From Asaia krungthepensis NRIC 0535 (GTDB taxonomy: Bacteria; Pseudomonadota; Alphaproteobacteria; Acetobacterales; Acetobacteraceae): DNA of 64,000 bases. Location of the stretch: NCBI RefSeq assembly GCF_025995175.1, contig NZ_BAPV01000004.1, positions 414,202 to 478,201 on the forward strand. Reading direction: 5' to 3'. The position numbers and the translations under genes were made by a program. The notes beneath the pieces are model-generated. The model saw nothing but the letters and a program-made list of their open reading frames with translations, did not search any database and was not told the DNA's origin. Numbering within the stretch: the stretch's first letter is position 1; each line of letters starts with the position of its first letter. Below are positions 45,234 to 54,396 of this stretch, in pieces.

Positions 45234-47621
45234 ATGCAGACGAAACCCACGCGCTCTTGCCTGCTCCTGTCATCAACCTTCCTCCTGCTCGGGGGATATG
45301 CGCAGGCTGCAGCGGTCACCTCTGGCAAGCATTCCAACCCCCACGTGACCCGCAATCACCGCACGCCCTCTTCTGTTGGGGCGCCAACAGCCACGACGCC
45401 GGGTCAGCCCTCGACATCGCAGCAGGCTAAGAAAGCCTCTTCCCGCACGGCAAGCGGTCCAGGCGAGACCATCAGCATTTCGGCTAATCGTCATCGCCCG
45501 GGCGGGGGGCTGATCCGCCCGGAAACAGCGGCACGCTCCATCAGCACTGTCGAGCACGAATATATCGCCAAGCAGTCCCCTGCCTCAAATACTCTGGCTC
45601 TGGTCAATCTGTCGCCCGGCGCCAATGTCGCCATGGGTGACCCCTTTGGCGTGACCGACCAGTCCGCTGTGAGCGTGCGCGGTCTGAACCAGCAGGAAAT
45701 CGGCTTTCTGTTTGAGGGGGTTCCCATGAACGACCCCGATAACTACACGCCCAATTCCTCCGAATGGGTGGATACCGAGAACATGGAAGCGGTTCAGCTT
45801 CAGCAGGGCGCTCCCGATATCGAAATGCCCACTGTATACTCCGCCGGTGGAACCATGAATGTGCGCATGCGCGACCCGCAATACACACGATCGGGCCAGG
45901 TCGATGTGAGCTATGGCTCGCACCAGATGAACCGCCAGTATATACGGTACGATAGTGGCGAGATTGCCCATACCGGGCTGCGTGCCTTTGCATCGTTCTC
46001 GAACCTGACGAGTCAGGCCTGGCGCGGCCCCGGCCGCAATAATCGTCGGCACGTCGATTTCAAGGCCATCAAGGACTGGGCGCCAAACAGCAACACGGCA
46101 CTCTCCTTCACCTATAACAATGAGAATACGGCCTGGTACAGCACGCCAACCCTGTCCGACTGGCAGGCGAAAGGGCTCGGGGGCGGCATCAACCTGGATG
46201 GTATCTACAAGTTCGGGGATGCCAATTATTACAAGGGATATGGAACCAACTGGACCAACTACTTCCTGAGCAGTCAGTCGCATTTTGCCCTGACCGATCG
46301 TCTTTCCCTCAACGTCACGCCCTATTTCTATCGCGGCTTCGGCAATTATCCTCTCGGGGTGTATACCCTCCCTACGAGCGGCACATTCTATAACGGCACG
46401 CAGCCTGTCGATGGCGCGATCGCTGGCTCGCCTTATGCCCAGGATGGCTCGATGGCGGCGCGCTGGAATTTCGACGAGCATGAGAGCCTGACCGGGCTCA
46501 ATGCCGCGCTCCATTACGACACGCGGCACAACCATCTCGTCTTCGGTGCCTGGTATGGCTACACCGACATGAACGTGAACGAGCCCTTTTCGGCCATCGA
46601 TTCGGCCGGCAATATCTCAAAATCCTATCTGCATCTTGATGACGGCACACAGTTGAGTGGCTGGCGCTATCACACGATCACACAGATGGTCAGCCTCTAT
46701 GTCGGCGATGAATTGCGGCTGCTGAATGACCGGCTGCTGATCAATCTGGCATTCAAGGAAGTCATGGCCGCGCGTAACGGGACGCTGCAACAGCCAGGCC
46801 CCCAATACGCCACCAGCTACAATACCGCCCAGCCTCTGCCGCGTATGTCGATCAGCTACAAGATCAACGATCACGTGCAGGTTTTCGCGAACGCGACGAC
46901 AAGCTTTCGAATCCCGATCGGCTCGGCCTTCTACAACCAGTACAACAGCCCTTACGATCCGAGCCTTTATCAGACCGCCAGCACCAATCTACGCGATGAA
47001 TACAGCATCGCCGAGGAACTTGGTGCGCGGTACCATGATCGCTGGGTGACCGGTTCTGTCACGCTGTTCAACAACAACATGACTCACCATGCCATCAATC
47101 AGTATGTGGATGCCGTACCCTACTTCCTTGATGCAGGCGGGCTGACCACACGTGGCGTCGATGCGGAAATCGGCCTGGCCCCCTGGCATCATCTCTCGCC
47201 CTATCTGTCGGGCGAATATCTCTACGCTACCACCGACAATAATATCACCATGGGTACGACGACCTATGCCACCCGTGGCAAGGTCGCTCCGTCCGCACCG
47301 CGCTGGATGGGCGCGATCGGCGTGCAATATGACGATGGCACGTTCTTCGGGAGCGTCTCAATGAAGTATCTCGACAAGGAATACGGGACATTCATGAATG
47401 ATGAACGCATTCCTGGACACAAGCAGGTCGACATGATGCTGGGCGCACGCGCCCATGATATCGGCTTTCTCAAAAAGCCGAGCCTGCGCCTGAATATCGT
47501 CAATCTGGGCGATAATCATTACCTCTCGGGCGTCTATAGCACAGGAATGGTCGCGGGCACCTCGACCTATTACGTCGCGCCGTCCTTCGCCTGTCTCGCC
47601 ACCTTCTCAACCGGGTTCTGA
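45234..47621 (+). CDS. TonB-dependent outer-membrane receptor
   Basis: 795 aa. A signal peptide (LLLSSTFLLLGGYAQA-AA) is followed by ~60 low-complexity residues and then a plug domain (SISANRHRPGGGLIRPET, AVSVRGLNQQEIGFLFEGVP, MEAVQLQQGAPDIEMPTVYS). The long barrel ends in an aromatic-terminated strand (CLATFSTGF). It takes up a ligand too large or scarce for porins, using TonB energy. Placement between ridA and the GMC gene in one direction suggests that it imports the substrate of this pathway rather than iron. Confidence 0.92.
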   Translation: MQTKPTRSCLLLSSTFLLLGGYAQAAAVTSGKHSNPHVTRNHRTPSSVGAPTATTPGQPSTSQQAKKASSRTASGPGETISISANRHRPGGGLIRPETAARSISTVEHEYIAKQSPASNTLALVNLSPGANVAMGDPFGVTDQSAVSVRGLNQQEIGFLFEGVPMNDPDNYTPNSSEWVDTENMEAVQLQQGAPDIEMPTVYSAGGTMNVRMRDPQYTRSGQVDVSYGSHQMNRQYIRYDSGEIAHTGLRAFASFSNLTSQAWRGPGRNNRRHVDFKAIKDWAPNSNTALSFTYNNENTAWYSTPTLSDWQAKGLGGGINLDGIYKFGDANYYKGYGTNWTNYFLSSQSHFALTDRLSLNVTPYFYRGFGNYPLGVYTLPTSGTFYNGTQPVDGAIAGSPYAQDGSMAARWNFDEHESLTGLNAALHYDTRHNHLVFGAWYGYTDMNVNEPFSAIDSAGNISKSYLHLDDGTQLSGWRYHTITQMVSLYVGDELRLLNDRLLINLAFKEVMAARNGTLQQPGPQYATSYNTAQPLPRMSISYKINDHVQVFANATTSFRIPIGSAFYNQYNSPYDPSLYQTASTNLRDEYSIAEELGARYHDRWVTGSVTLFNNNMTHHAINQYVDAVPYFLDAGGLTTRGVDAEIGLAPWHHLSPYLSGEYLYATTDNNITMGTTTYATRGKVAPSAPRWMGAIGVQYDDGTFFGSVSMKYLDKEYGTFMNDERIPGHKQVDMMLGARAHDIGFLKKPSLRLNIVNLGDNHYLSGVYSTGMVAGTSTYYVAPSFACLATFSTGF

Positions 47622-47659
47622 ACCGCACGGCCCCCGCCACACGCAAGAAGGAGGATGCC

Positions 47660-49282
47660 ATGTCCGATGATCTCGCCCAGACCTTCGATTACCTCGTCAT
47701 TGGCGCTGGCTCAGCGGGGTGCGTTCTGGCTAATCGACTCAGCGCCGACGGGCGCTTTCGGGTCGGACTGATTGAGGCCGGCGGGAGCGACCGCACGCCG
47801 CGCATCAGCATCCCGGCCGGCACCCTCACGCTCTATCGCAGCCGAAAGTTCGCCTACCAATTCTACTCTACCCCGCAGCATCACCTTATGGATCGCCGCA
47901 TTCACGTACCGCGCGGCAAGGCTTTGGGCGGCTCTACCACGCTCAACAGCATGATCTATATTCGCGGCGATCGCTCTGATTACGACCATTGGGCATCTCT
48001 CGGCTGTACAGGGTGGGAATGGCCCCGGGTGCTCGATGCATTCATGTCGCTCGAACGCAGCCATCGAATGGCCGATGCGCCGGGAGCAGAATTCCACGGT
48101 CGTGACGGGGCGCTGGATGTCGTCGCGCCCCGCGACGTCAATCCCCTCTCGCATGATTTCGTTGCAGCGGGCGTTGCGGCTGGGCTGACGCGTAATCCTG
48201 ACTTCAACGGGGCTCAACTCGAGGGCGTAGGCATTTATGACGTCACGCAGCGCGACGGCCTGCGCCTGAGCGCCTATCGTGCCTTCATCCATCCGGTACG
48301 AAAGCGTCCGGGATTATGCATTCTGTCCGGGGCCAGGACACGTCGCCTCCTGATCGAGAACCGCCGCGTATGCGGAATTTCGATCGAACATGAGGGCATA
48401 GTGAAGACACTCCATGCCCGTCGCGAGGTCATTCTCTGTGCCGGCGCCATCGGATCTCCCCAGATCCTGATGGCATCGGGCATCGGATCAGGCGCCAATC
48501 TGATCGCCGCCGGCATTTCTCCCATTCATGTCTTGCCGGGCGTCGGTCAGAACCTGCAGGACCATCTGGATGGTCTGGTGACCCTGCGTTCCACCGACCC
48601 GCGTACATTGGGTTTCTCAGCGCGTACTTTGCCCAGAGTACTGAGCGCACCCTGGCAGTTCGCGCTGGGGCGCAAGGGCTGGCTGACCACGAATTATGTA
48701 GAGGCCGGGGGCTTTGCCCGGACAAAACTGGCCGAGGGCTCGGTGCCGGACATCCAGTTTCATTTCGTGCCAGGATATCGCAGCCCCCGTGGCAGGCTCT
48801 TCGAATGGGGGCATGGATTTGCAATCCATACCTGCGTGCTACGTCCCAGAAGCCGTGGGACAGTCCGGCTGGCGACCGACGGCACGCTGAACCCTCAGAT
48901 CGATTTCAATTTCGCATCGGATCCTCATGATCTCGAGACGCTCTGCGAAGGGATCAGGATAGCCCGCCACATTCTCTCCCAGTCGCCTTTCGCCAATACA
49001 CGAGGTGTCGAAATCGCCCCGGGTGCATCGGTTACAACGAAAGCCGAGATCATGGCCTATCTGAGGGCGAGCGCAGCAACGGTCTTTCATCCGGCAGGAA
49101 CCTGCCGCATGGGGGTCGATGAGCAATCGGTCGTGAGGCCGGATCTGAAACTGCGCGGGATAGACGGGCTGCGTATCGCCGATGCGTCGATCATGCCGAC
49201 CCTGGTCAGCGGCAATACCAGCGCGCCCAGCATGATGATCGGCGAAATGGCCGCGAGGATGATACTTGCGCAAGGCGACTGA
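47660..49282 (+). CDS. GMC-family FAD-dependent oxidoreductase
   Basis: 540 aa, ATG preceded by a strong AAGGAGG. FAD-binding GAGSAG at residues 15-20, then HVPRGKALGGSTTLNSMIYIRG (in part), GVGQNLQDHLDG, and the catalytic His477 in VFHPAGTCRMG with the partner Asn region SGNTSAPSMMIGE. It resembles choline dehydrogenase and alcohol dehydrogenases that oxidise a primary alcohol and pass electrons to quinone or O2. No signal peptide, so cytoplasmic or membrane-associated. It is the last gene of the plus-strand unit before a strong terminator. Confidence 0.93.
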   Translation: MSDDLAQTFDYLVIGAGSAGCVLANRLSADGRFRVGLIEAGGSDRTPRISIPAGTLTLYRSRKFAYQFYSTPQHHLMDRRIHVPRGKALGGSTTLNSMIYIRGDRSDYDHWASLGCTGWEWPRVLDAFMSLERSHRMADAPGAEFHGRDGALDVVAPRDVNPLSHDFVAAGVAAGLTRNPDFNGAQLEGVGIYDVTQRDGLRLSAYRAFIHPVRKRPGLCILSGARTRRLLIENRRVCGISIEHEGIVKTLHARREVILCAGAIGSPQILMASGIGSGANLIAAGISPIHVLPGVGQNLQDHLDGLVTLRSTDPRTLGFSARTLPRVLSAPWQFALGRKGWLTTNYVEAGGFARTKLAEGSVPDIQFHFVPGYRSPRGRLFEWGHGFAIHTCVLRPRSRGTVRLATDGTLNPQIDFNFASDPHDLETLCEGIRIARHILSQSPFANTRGVEIAPGASVTTKAEIMAYLRASAATVFHPAGTCRMGVDEQSVVRPDLKLRGIDGLRIADASIMPTLVSGNTSAPSMMIGEMAARMILAQGD

Positions 49283-49311
49283 AACGCCAGCCCTGTGTTC
49301 CGGCGTTTCAG
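49279..49311. terminator. Bidirectional terminator between convergent operons
   Basis: CTGAAACGCC and GGCGTTTCAG form a perfect 10-bp stem around a 13-base loop. It overlaps the GMC stop codon and ends ten bases before the DUF1028 stop. Confidence 0.8.
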
Positions 49312-49320
49312 TGGAGCAGC

Positions 49321-49998
49321 TCAGGAATCGCCGGGCACGCCGTAAGAAGGGGCTGTCGTAGGGTCCAGCCCCCGCGTGACGTAATCACGCATCTGTGGTT
49401 GCCAGAGCAACCACAGCCCGCGCAGGGCAGCAAGAGGCGTCTCGCTCCAGTCCACCCGCAGATCGGTCAAAGGCCAGCTCTGCGCCTCGACGATGAGTAA
49501 ACCTGCGGAGTGAACAGGCCCCTCTTCACCTCCAGCGGCGAGCCCGGCCTCCATCGCGAGCAGCAAACGCTCTCCGAGTTCGAACTCAGGGGAAGACGCG
49601 CTGAATGACGTGACCATGGCCTGAGGAATCTGCTCATCTGCCAGCATGTTTCCGGCCGCTGCAACATCCTCTGCCGAGGCCTGACCGTAACGCCCCAGAA
49701 TGCGCTCTCCCGCCCAATAGGCCGAACGCCCCGACGCATCGAGAATCATCACTTGCCGGAAGGCGCTGAAAGCTGCGGTACGCATCATGATGTCACGACA
49801 TTCGCGCGCAGAAGCCCCTGATTCGAGTAGAGCAAGCGCTTTGGGACCCAGCCTAGGATCGGTCACGTTCTGCGTTGCCACAACCCCGACACCGGCGCGG
49901 GCAAAAGCACAGCGGCTGGCGACGGCGGGTGATGACGAGGCTACCGCCATGCCGAATTGCCCGGTTCTGGCGCAGCGCGCGATGATGGAAAACGTCAT
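49321..49998 (-). CDS. DUF1028 protein (Ntn-hydrolase-like)
   Basis: 225 aa, ATG preceded by AGGAGGGTGA. Family landmarks are the start TFSIIARCARTGQFGMAVAS, VGVVATQNVTDPRLGPKAL and the mid-region MLADEQIPQAMVTSF. DUF1028 proteins are thought to adopt an N-terminal-nucleophile-like fold and recur in catabolic clusters with M20 peptidases and RidA proteins, but no activity is firmly established to my knowledge. Here it is the third gene of a minus-strand FAD-monooxygenase/M20/DUF1028 unit. Confidence 0.88.
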   Translation of the reverse strand: MTFSIIARCARTGQFGMAVASSSPAVASRCAFARAGVGVVATQNVTDPRLGPKALALLESGASARECRDIMMRTAAFSAFRQVMILDASGRSAYWAGERILGRYGQASAEDVAAAGNMLADEQIPQAMVTSFSASSPEFELGERLLLAMEAGLAAGGEEGPVHSAGLLIVEAQSWPLTDLRVDWSETPLAALRGLWLLWQPQMRDYVTRGLDPTTAPSYGVPGDS

Positions 49999-50038
49999 GG
50001 GTCACCCTCCTGCCTGCCGGGGAATTCCGGCATCGCTG

Positions 50039-51184
50039 TTATCTGAGGCGCGCGACGATCGCATCGACAAAACGCGCCCCCTCTTCGAGCTCGGCCTCTG
50101 TGATGTACTCATCAGCCTTATGCGCGCGATCGATCGAGCCTGGGCCGCACACCACGCAATCCAGAGACAGGATTTCTCGAAACAACCCTGCCTCGGTCCC
50201 GAAATCGATCGTGGTGGTATGATTGCGTCCGGCCTCACGCAGGACGGTGGCGCAGAGTACACCGCCCGGCTCCATATCCAGACCCGGATAGGCGTTCGTG
50301 ACCTCAATCTCGACCCTGCCACCGCCCAGATCTGCCACGGCCCGCGCACCCGCATCCCGCAGCCAGTCCAGATAGGGGCCGGGTTCATAGCCCGGCAGCA
50401 GACGCATCTCGGCAGAGAGAACACAATGATCGGGCACAATATTGAGCGCTGTTCCGCCCGTTACCAGACCGATCTGTACCGTTGAGAATGGCATGGCAAA
50501 GCGGCCGTCCGGGCGCTCGCTTGTCTTTATCTTTTCCTGAAGCTCGGAAACCGCCCGAATCATGGAGCCTGCCAATGTGATGGCATTCAGCCCCTGTCCC
50601 GGATTGGCAGAATGGGCGGCCACGCCATGACAGGCGATCGTGAACGCTGTCTTGCCCTTGTGAGCGAGCGCAACCTGCATTTGCGTCGGCTCCCCCACAA
50701 TACATCCCTGTATGGCACGGTCCGGCCCCTCGCTCAGAGCTTGCAGCAGGGAGCGTACACCCAGACAGCCCAGCTCCTCATCATGGGAAATCGCGAGGTA
50801 TAAAGGTCTGGAAAGCGGTATGGGATGCGTGACCACGCGTTGCACGGCATCGAGCATACAGGCCAGAAAACCCTTCATGTCGCTGCTTCCCCGGCCATAG
50901 AGCCGGTCACCCCGGCGCGTCAAAATGAACGGGTCGCTCGACCAGTCCTGACCCGCCACGGGCACGACATCGGCATGGGCCGAGAGTATGATCCCCCCCG
51001 GCGCCTCAGGGCCGATGATCGCAAACAAACTGAACCGATCCGGCACTTCGCCCGGAATACGCTGTACGCGCGCACCCGCAGCGAGGAGCCGCGCCTCTAT
51101 CCAGTCGATGATCGCCCCGTTCGGGGTGCCGCACAGACTGGGAAACCCGACGAGGGTCGAGAGGAGTTCAACGAGGTCAGACAT
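50039..51184 (-). CDS. M20-family deacylase, acetylornithine-deacetylase-like
   Basis: 381 aa di-metal hydrolase. Metal-ligand blocks: His in GIILSAHADVVPV, bridging Asp in RLYGRGSSDMKGFLA, general-base Glu pair in ISHDEELGCLGVR, Glu in GCIVGEPTQMQ and a late His in RAHKADEYI. The dimerisation-domain block HGVAAHSANPGQGLNAI is also typical. It cleaves N-acyl (usually N-acetyl) groups from amino acids or related amines. It overlaps the stop of the FAD monooxygenase by eight bases. Context points to an N-acyl catabolic intermediate rather than arginine synthesis. Confidence 0.9.
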   Translation of the reverse strand: MSDLVELLSTLVGFPSLCGTPNGAIIDWIEARLLAAGARVQRIPGEVPDRFSLFAIIGPEAPGGIILSAHADVVPVAGQDWSSDPFILTRRGDRLYGRGSSDMKGFLACMLDAVQRVVTHPIPLSRPLYLAISHDEELGCLGVRSLLQALSEGPDRAIQGCIVGEPTQMQVALAHKGKTAFTIACHGVAAHSANPGQGLNAITLAGSMIRAVSELQEKIKTSERPDGRFAMPFSTVQIGLVTGGTALNIVPDHCVLSAEMRLLPGYEPGPYLDWLRDAGARAVADLGGGRVEIEVTNAYPGLDMEPGGVLCATVLREAGRNHTTTIDFGTEAGLFREILSLDCVVCGPGSIDRAHKADEYITEAELEEGARFVDAIVARLR

Positions 51185-52442
51185 GCATCACATCGTCCTG
51201 CGCCTTGCCCTGTGCGGAATGGTCGGGGGCGATATGCGCGGCCAGGCGGGCCGCGTCATGCCAGACCCCCCAGATGAAAGGCGAGGCACGGCGGGTAAGC
51301 CAGGATAGTCCAAGGAAATAGAGCCCCGGTTCAACCGAGACGCCCCCCTCATGGCGCGGCGCACCGCGCGCATCCAGAACGTCCAGATCGAGCCAGCTAT
51401 AGTCATAGCCATAGCCGGTCGCCCAGATGATGCTGGTTACCCCGGACTCTGCCAGATCGAGTTCGGTCAGGGGCGTCGTTACGCACTCCGGCAGATCGCC
51501 AATCCGATGTGCCTGTGGCTCTTCGGGCAGATCGAGACCCTGGGCAGTGACATAGGCATCGGCGGCATCGAGCATGGCAAGGTAATTCGCATCGCCTGCC
51601 TCTATGTTTTTCTGCAGATCCGTGGCGAAGGAGAGGACGCCCTCATGACAGGAGAGTGTGCGCCCCACCAGTGTGATACCGCTTGCGGCGAGATTACGGA
51701 AATCGACCGTATGACCACCTTGCGCGCCACTGACGGCAATCGTCACATGTTCCGTCCCCGGCCCTGGGGTTTTCATGTCCCACATACCGAGAACGCCCAG
51801 CCACCAGACAAAATCCTTGCCACGATAGCGCCGTGCTGGCCGGTCATGCGGCCCGACAGAGAGCCACACCGCACGCCCTGCACGCTTCAGTTCCTCGGCA
51901 ATCTGTACGCCGGATGCCCCTGCGCCAATCACCAGCACACCGCCTTGAGGCAACTGGGCTGGATTTTTATACCCCTGTGAATGGGTCTGAAACAGATTCG
52001 GGCTCTGCGGGATGAGGGTAGGAACAAGAGGCTTCTGGAAAGGGCCGGTTGCCACAACCACGTTGCGCGCCTGAATGGTCCCCGCAGCCGTCTGAGCCTC
52101 GAACCCGTGCCCCGATGATGCGCGGGATAATTTGCGCACCTCAACCCCACAGCGAACGGGCATATCGATCTGGCGCGCATAGGCTTCGAAATAGGCGGCG
52201 ATCTCTTCCTTGGGCACGAAGCCGTCAGGCGCGATACCGTCAAAACGCCTGTTGGGAAAACGATCATGCCAGGCCGGGCCGTTGGCCACGAGGGAATCCC
52301 AGCGCTCGCTTCGCCATCTTTCGGCAATGCGCCCCCGCTCGACAACGAGATGCGGCACATTGCGCACGCGAAGATGCTCGCTCATCGCCACGCCGGCCTG
52401 ACCACCGCCAATGACGAGAGTATCGACGATTTCAACTGTCAT
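51177..52442 (-). CDS. FAD/NAD(P)-dependent monooxygenase (YUCCA/CzcO-like)
   Basis: 421 aa from the ATG at 52442; the frame extends to 52532 but that part lacks homology features. FAD motif GGGQAG near residue 10, NADPH motif GAGASG in VLVIGAGASGVQIAEEL, and the ATGY signature IIWATGYGYDYSWL of class B flavin monooxygenases. Relatives hydroxylate nitrogen, sulfur or carbon atoms or carry out oxidative decarboxylation, as plant YUCCA enzymes do. The exact FxGxxxHxxxY/F motif of classical FMOs is degenerate here (FQTHSQGYKNP). It is the first enzyme gene downstream of the LysR regulator. Confidence 0.88.
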   Translation of the reverse strand: MTVEIVDTLVIGGGQAGVAMSEHLRVRNVPHLVVERGRIAERWRSERWDSLVANGPAWHDRFPNRRFDGIAPDGFVPKEEIAAYFEAYARQIDMPVRCGVEVRKLSRASSGHGFEAQTAAGTIQARNVVVATGPFQKPLVPTLIPQSPNLFQTHSQGYKNPAQLPQGGVLVIGAGASGVQIAEELKRAGRAVWLSVGPHDRPARRYRGKDFVWWLGVLGMWDMKTPGPGTEHVTIAVSGAQGGHTVDFRNLAASGITLVGRTLSCHEGVLSFATDLQKNIEAGDANYLAMLDAADAYVTAQGLDLPEEPQAHRIGDLPECVTTPLTELDLAESGVTSIIWATGYGYDYSWLDLDVLDARGAPRHEGGVSVEPGLYFLGLSWLTRRASPFIWGVWHDAARLAAHIAPDHSAQGKAQDDVMHV

Positions 52443-52657
52443 GTCAGAGATTTCCCGTTGAAAAGATCTGTTCTTCCATTTTCCAGAAGATCTTTCCGTT
52501 CTTGTATTGAAATGATCTGACAGCCGAAACAATCGAATTGATTAGCCTTGATTAGCCTTTTCCTAAGAGTTCGTTGAGACCGATCTTGCCGCGCCTGCAG
52601 GGCTCGTCTGCCCGGCGCCTGTCTGCACGATATGGCCCACGTCGCCTCGCGAATTCC

Positions 52658-53590
52658 CTAGCCCTCATCGAGCGGGCACATGCCGGGTATCGTCTGATCC
52701 GAAATCGAGGCGCGGCAATGCAGAATGAAATGTTCCAGAAGGCGCGACTGGCGTTCTCCCTGACGCATGGCCATACCGATGACCATCGGGCGATGGTCAC
52801 CCCTCAGCCGCAACCTGACAAGACGCTTGCCATCCAGCGCACGATCGGAGCGGGGACGCACGTTAGCCAGTGTGTAGCCATAACCGTTCGCGACCATGGT
52901 ACGCACAATTTCCTGCTCGGCCGCACGCGCATAAACGTTCGGGCGCAGGCCTTCACGCTCGTACAACTCATTGAAGTAGTGACGGCTCAGGGGCAGGTCG
53001 AGCAGAATGAGTGGGTCTGCTGCCAGTTCCTCGAGAGTGACCTCTTCCATCTCGGCCAGACGATGCGATCTGGCCACCAGTGCGTGAGGTGGCAGACTGG
53101 CCAATGGCTCAAATGCGATACCGGGCGGCAACGGGAGATCGTAGCTTATAACGAGATCGATTTCCGCCTTGCTCAGTTTTTCGCCAAGCGATTCATGATT
53201 GGCAGCAACCTGCCTTATCTCCGACGCAGGAAAATTCTGCCTGAAATTATACGCGAGCTCTGGCATGATCATGGGAGCAAGGGTGATCATCGCCCCGACC
53301 CCTAGTAACCCCCTGACCTGACCTGTAGTTTCTGCCGCAAGAGCGTGAAGATTTTCTGCCATGGAGATCACTCTTTTGGCTTCTGCCAACAGAGTCTGTC
53401 CGGCACCTGTCAATGACAGTCCCTGAGCATGATGCCGGACGAAAAGCTGGACTCCGAATTCAATCTCCAGATGAGAAATCGCAGTGGAAATCGAAGGCTG
53501 TGAAATAGAGAGTTTGTCAGATGCGCTTCTTATCGATCCGGCTTCGCCTGCTGCGACGAAATATTCCAACTGTCGTAATGTATATCGCAT
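52658..53590 (-). CDS. LysR-family transcriptional regulator
   Basis: 310 aa, ATG preceded by CTGGAGA. The N-terminal winged helix reads MRYTLRQLEYFVAAGEAGSI, ASDKLSISQPSISTAISHLE and LFVRHHAQGLSLTGAG; the rest is a substrate-binding-like effector domain (LLGVGAMITLAPMIMPEL, DLVISYDLPLPPGIAFEPL). It shares orientation with the FAD-monooxygenase, M20 and DUF1028 genes 215 bp downstream. It probably controls them and possibly the whole island; the effector would be the pathway substrate. Confidence 0.93.
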   Translation of the reverse strand: MRYTLRQLEYFVAAGEAGSIRSASDKLSISQPSISTAISHLEIEFGVQLFVRHHAQGLSLTGAGQTLLAEAKRVISMAENLHALAAETTGQVRGLLGVGAMITLAPMIMPELAYNFRQNFPASEIRQVAANHESLGEKLSKAEIDLVISYDLPLPPGIAFEPLASLPPHALVARSHRLAEMEEVTLEELAADPLILLDLPLSRHYFNELYEREGLRPNVYARAAEQEIVRTMVANGYGYTLANVRPRSDRALDGKRLVRLRLRGDHRPMVIGMAMRQGERQSRLLEHFILHCRASISDQTIPGMCPLDEG

Positions 53591-53948
53591 CGCATTTCTC
53601 CAGAGAGTATTTTTTCACAGATGCCGGCACATGATTTTATCCCGCTCTGAAGCACATAGCCAACGATGATCATTGATAATGCGATTGGTAACGTTATTTT
53701 AACTCCAGTATTTTCCAGGATTGGGGGGGGGCAGCTGGGACATCGTTCTGTGCGGCAAACAGAGCACGACAGCTCCATCGAACGCAGAGGGTGCATAGGC
53801 CCCTCTTCTGAAACAAGGATGAGACGAACTCGACTGCAATTTGAGACGAATCTTGCTCATCTTTCCTGAACAACGCGACGAGTCCGTCAGGTTTGATGAA
53901 CGAATATCAAACCCTGCGTCAGGTGCCAGGGTGCAACGCCCTCTCTCG
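53591..53948. other. Intergenic region with poly-G tract and dyad
   Basis: About 360 bases between the LysR start and the TfoX-like gene. It holds a nine-G run near 53723-53731 and an AT-rich dyad ATAATG/CGTTAT at 53676-53697 that could be a LysR site. No gene is supported. Confidence 0.4.
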
Positions 53949-53956
53949 GCGCGTAT

Positions 53957-54301
53957 CTATCGCCGCGGCTTTTTGTCGGGGAGAGCAGCAATCGAGCGCT
54001 CCACCCAAAGCCGGAGCTCTGCAGGGCAGGTGTGTAAAGCCTCGGGAATGACGACATAGGTCTTGCTGGGTGCGGCTTGCGGCTCATAGCGCAGGGCCTG
54101 CGCGCCCGGCAGCGCCAGCAGTGCCTCCCGGTCCTTCCCGTTCATCTTGAGTGCCAGACCGATATTGGACAGCGAGGCAAAAACCCTGCCGCCCGCATAG
54201 CCCATGATCCCGCCGAACATCGGCCGGAACGACAGATCAAGTGCTGTCAGTTCAGGGATCATCAGTATTTTTTGCAGATCCGCAGGATCGTAATCCGCCA
54301 T
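53957..54301 (-). CDS. TfoX/Sxy N-terminal-domain protein (intact copy)
   Basis: 114 aa; ATG at 54301 preceded by GGAGGAGG. The core LSFRPMFGGIMGYAGGRVFA followed by SNIGLALKMNGKDREALLAL is the TfoX N-terminal domain; the longer competence regulators add a helix-hairpin-helix C-terminal domain that is absent here. Single-domain TfoX_N proteins are common and have no firm function. A decayed duplicate lies at 32441-32770. It is on the same strand as dnaE2, 95 bp downstream of that gene's stop. Confidence 0.88.
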   Translation of the reverse strand: MADYDPADLQKILMIPELTALDLSFRPMFGGIMGYAGGRVFASLSNIGLALKMNGKDREALLALPGAQALRYEPQAAPSKTYVVIPEALHTCPAELRLWVERSIAALPDKKPRR

Positions 54302-54396
54302 GTTGCCTCCTCCCGGAAATGTCGTCTTTCAGGATCAGCAATGGGCGCGGAAAAATCCCGATCCTTTGCCTGAGAAAGCAACGACTGCGTTGCATC

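Noticed and set aside
53723..53731. Run of nine G as a phase-variation switch
   Set aside because: It lies between genes, outside any reading frame and away from an evident promoter; nothing else supports switching.
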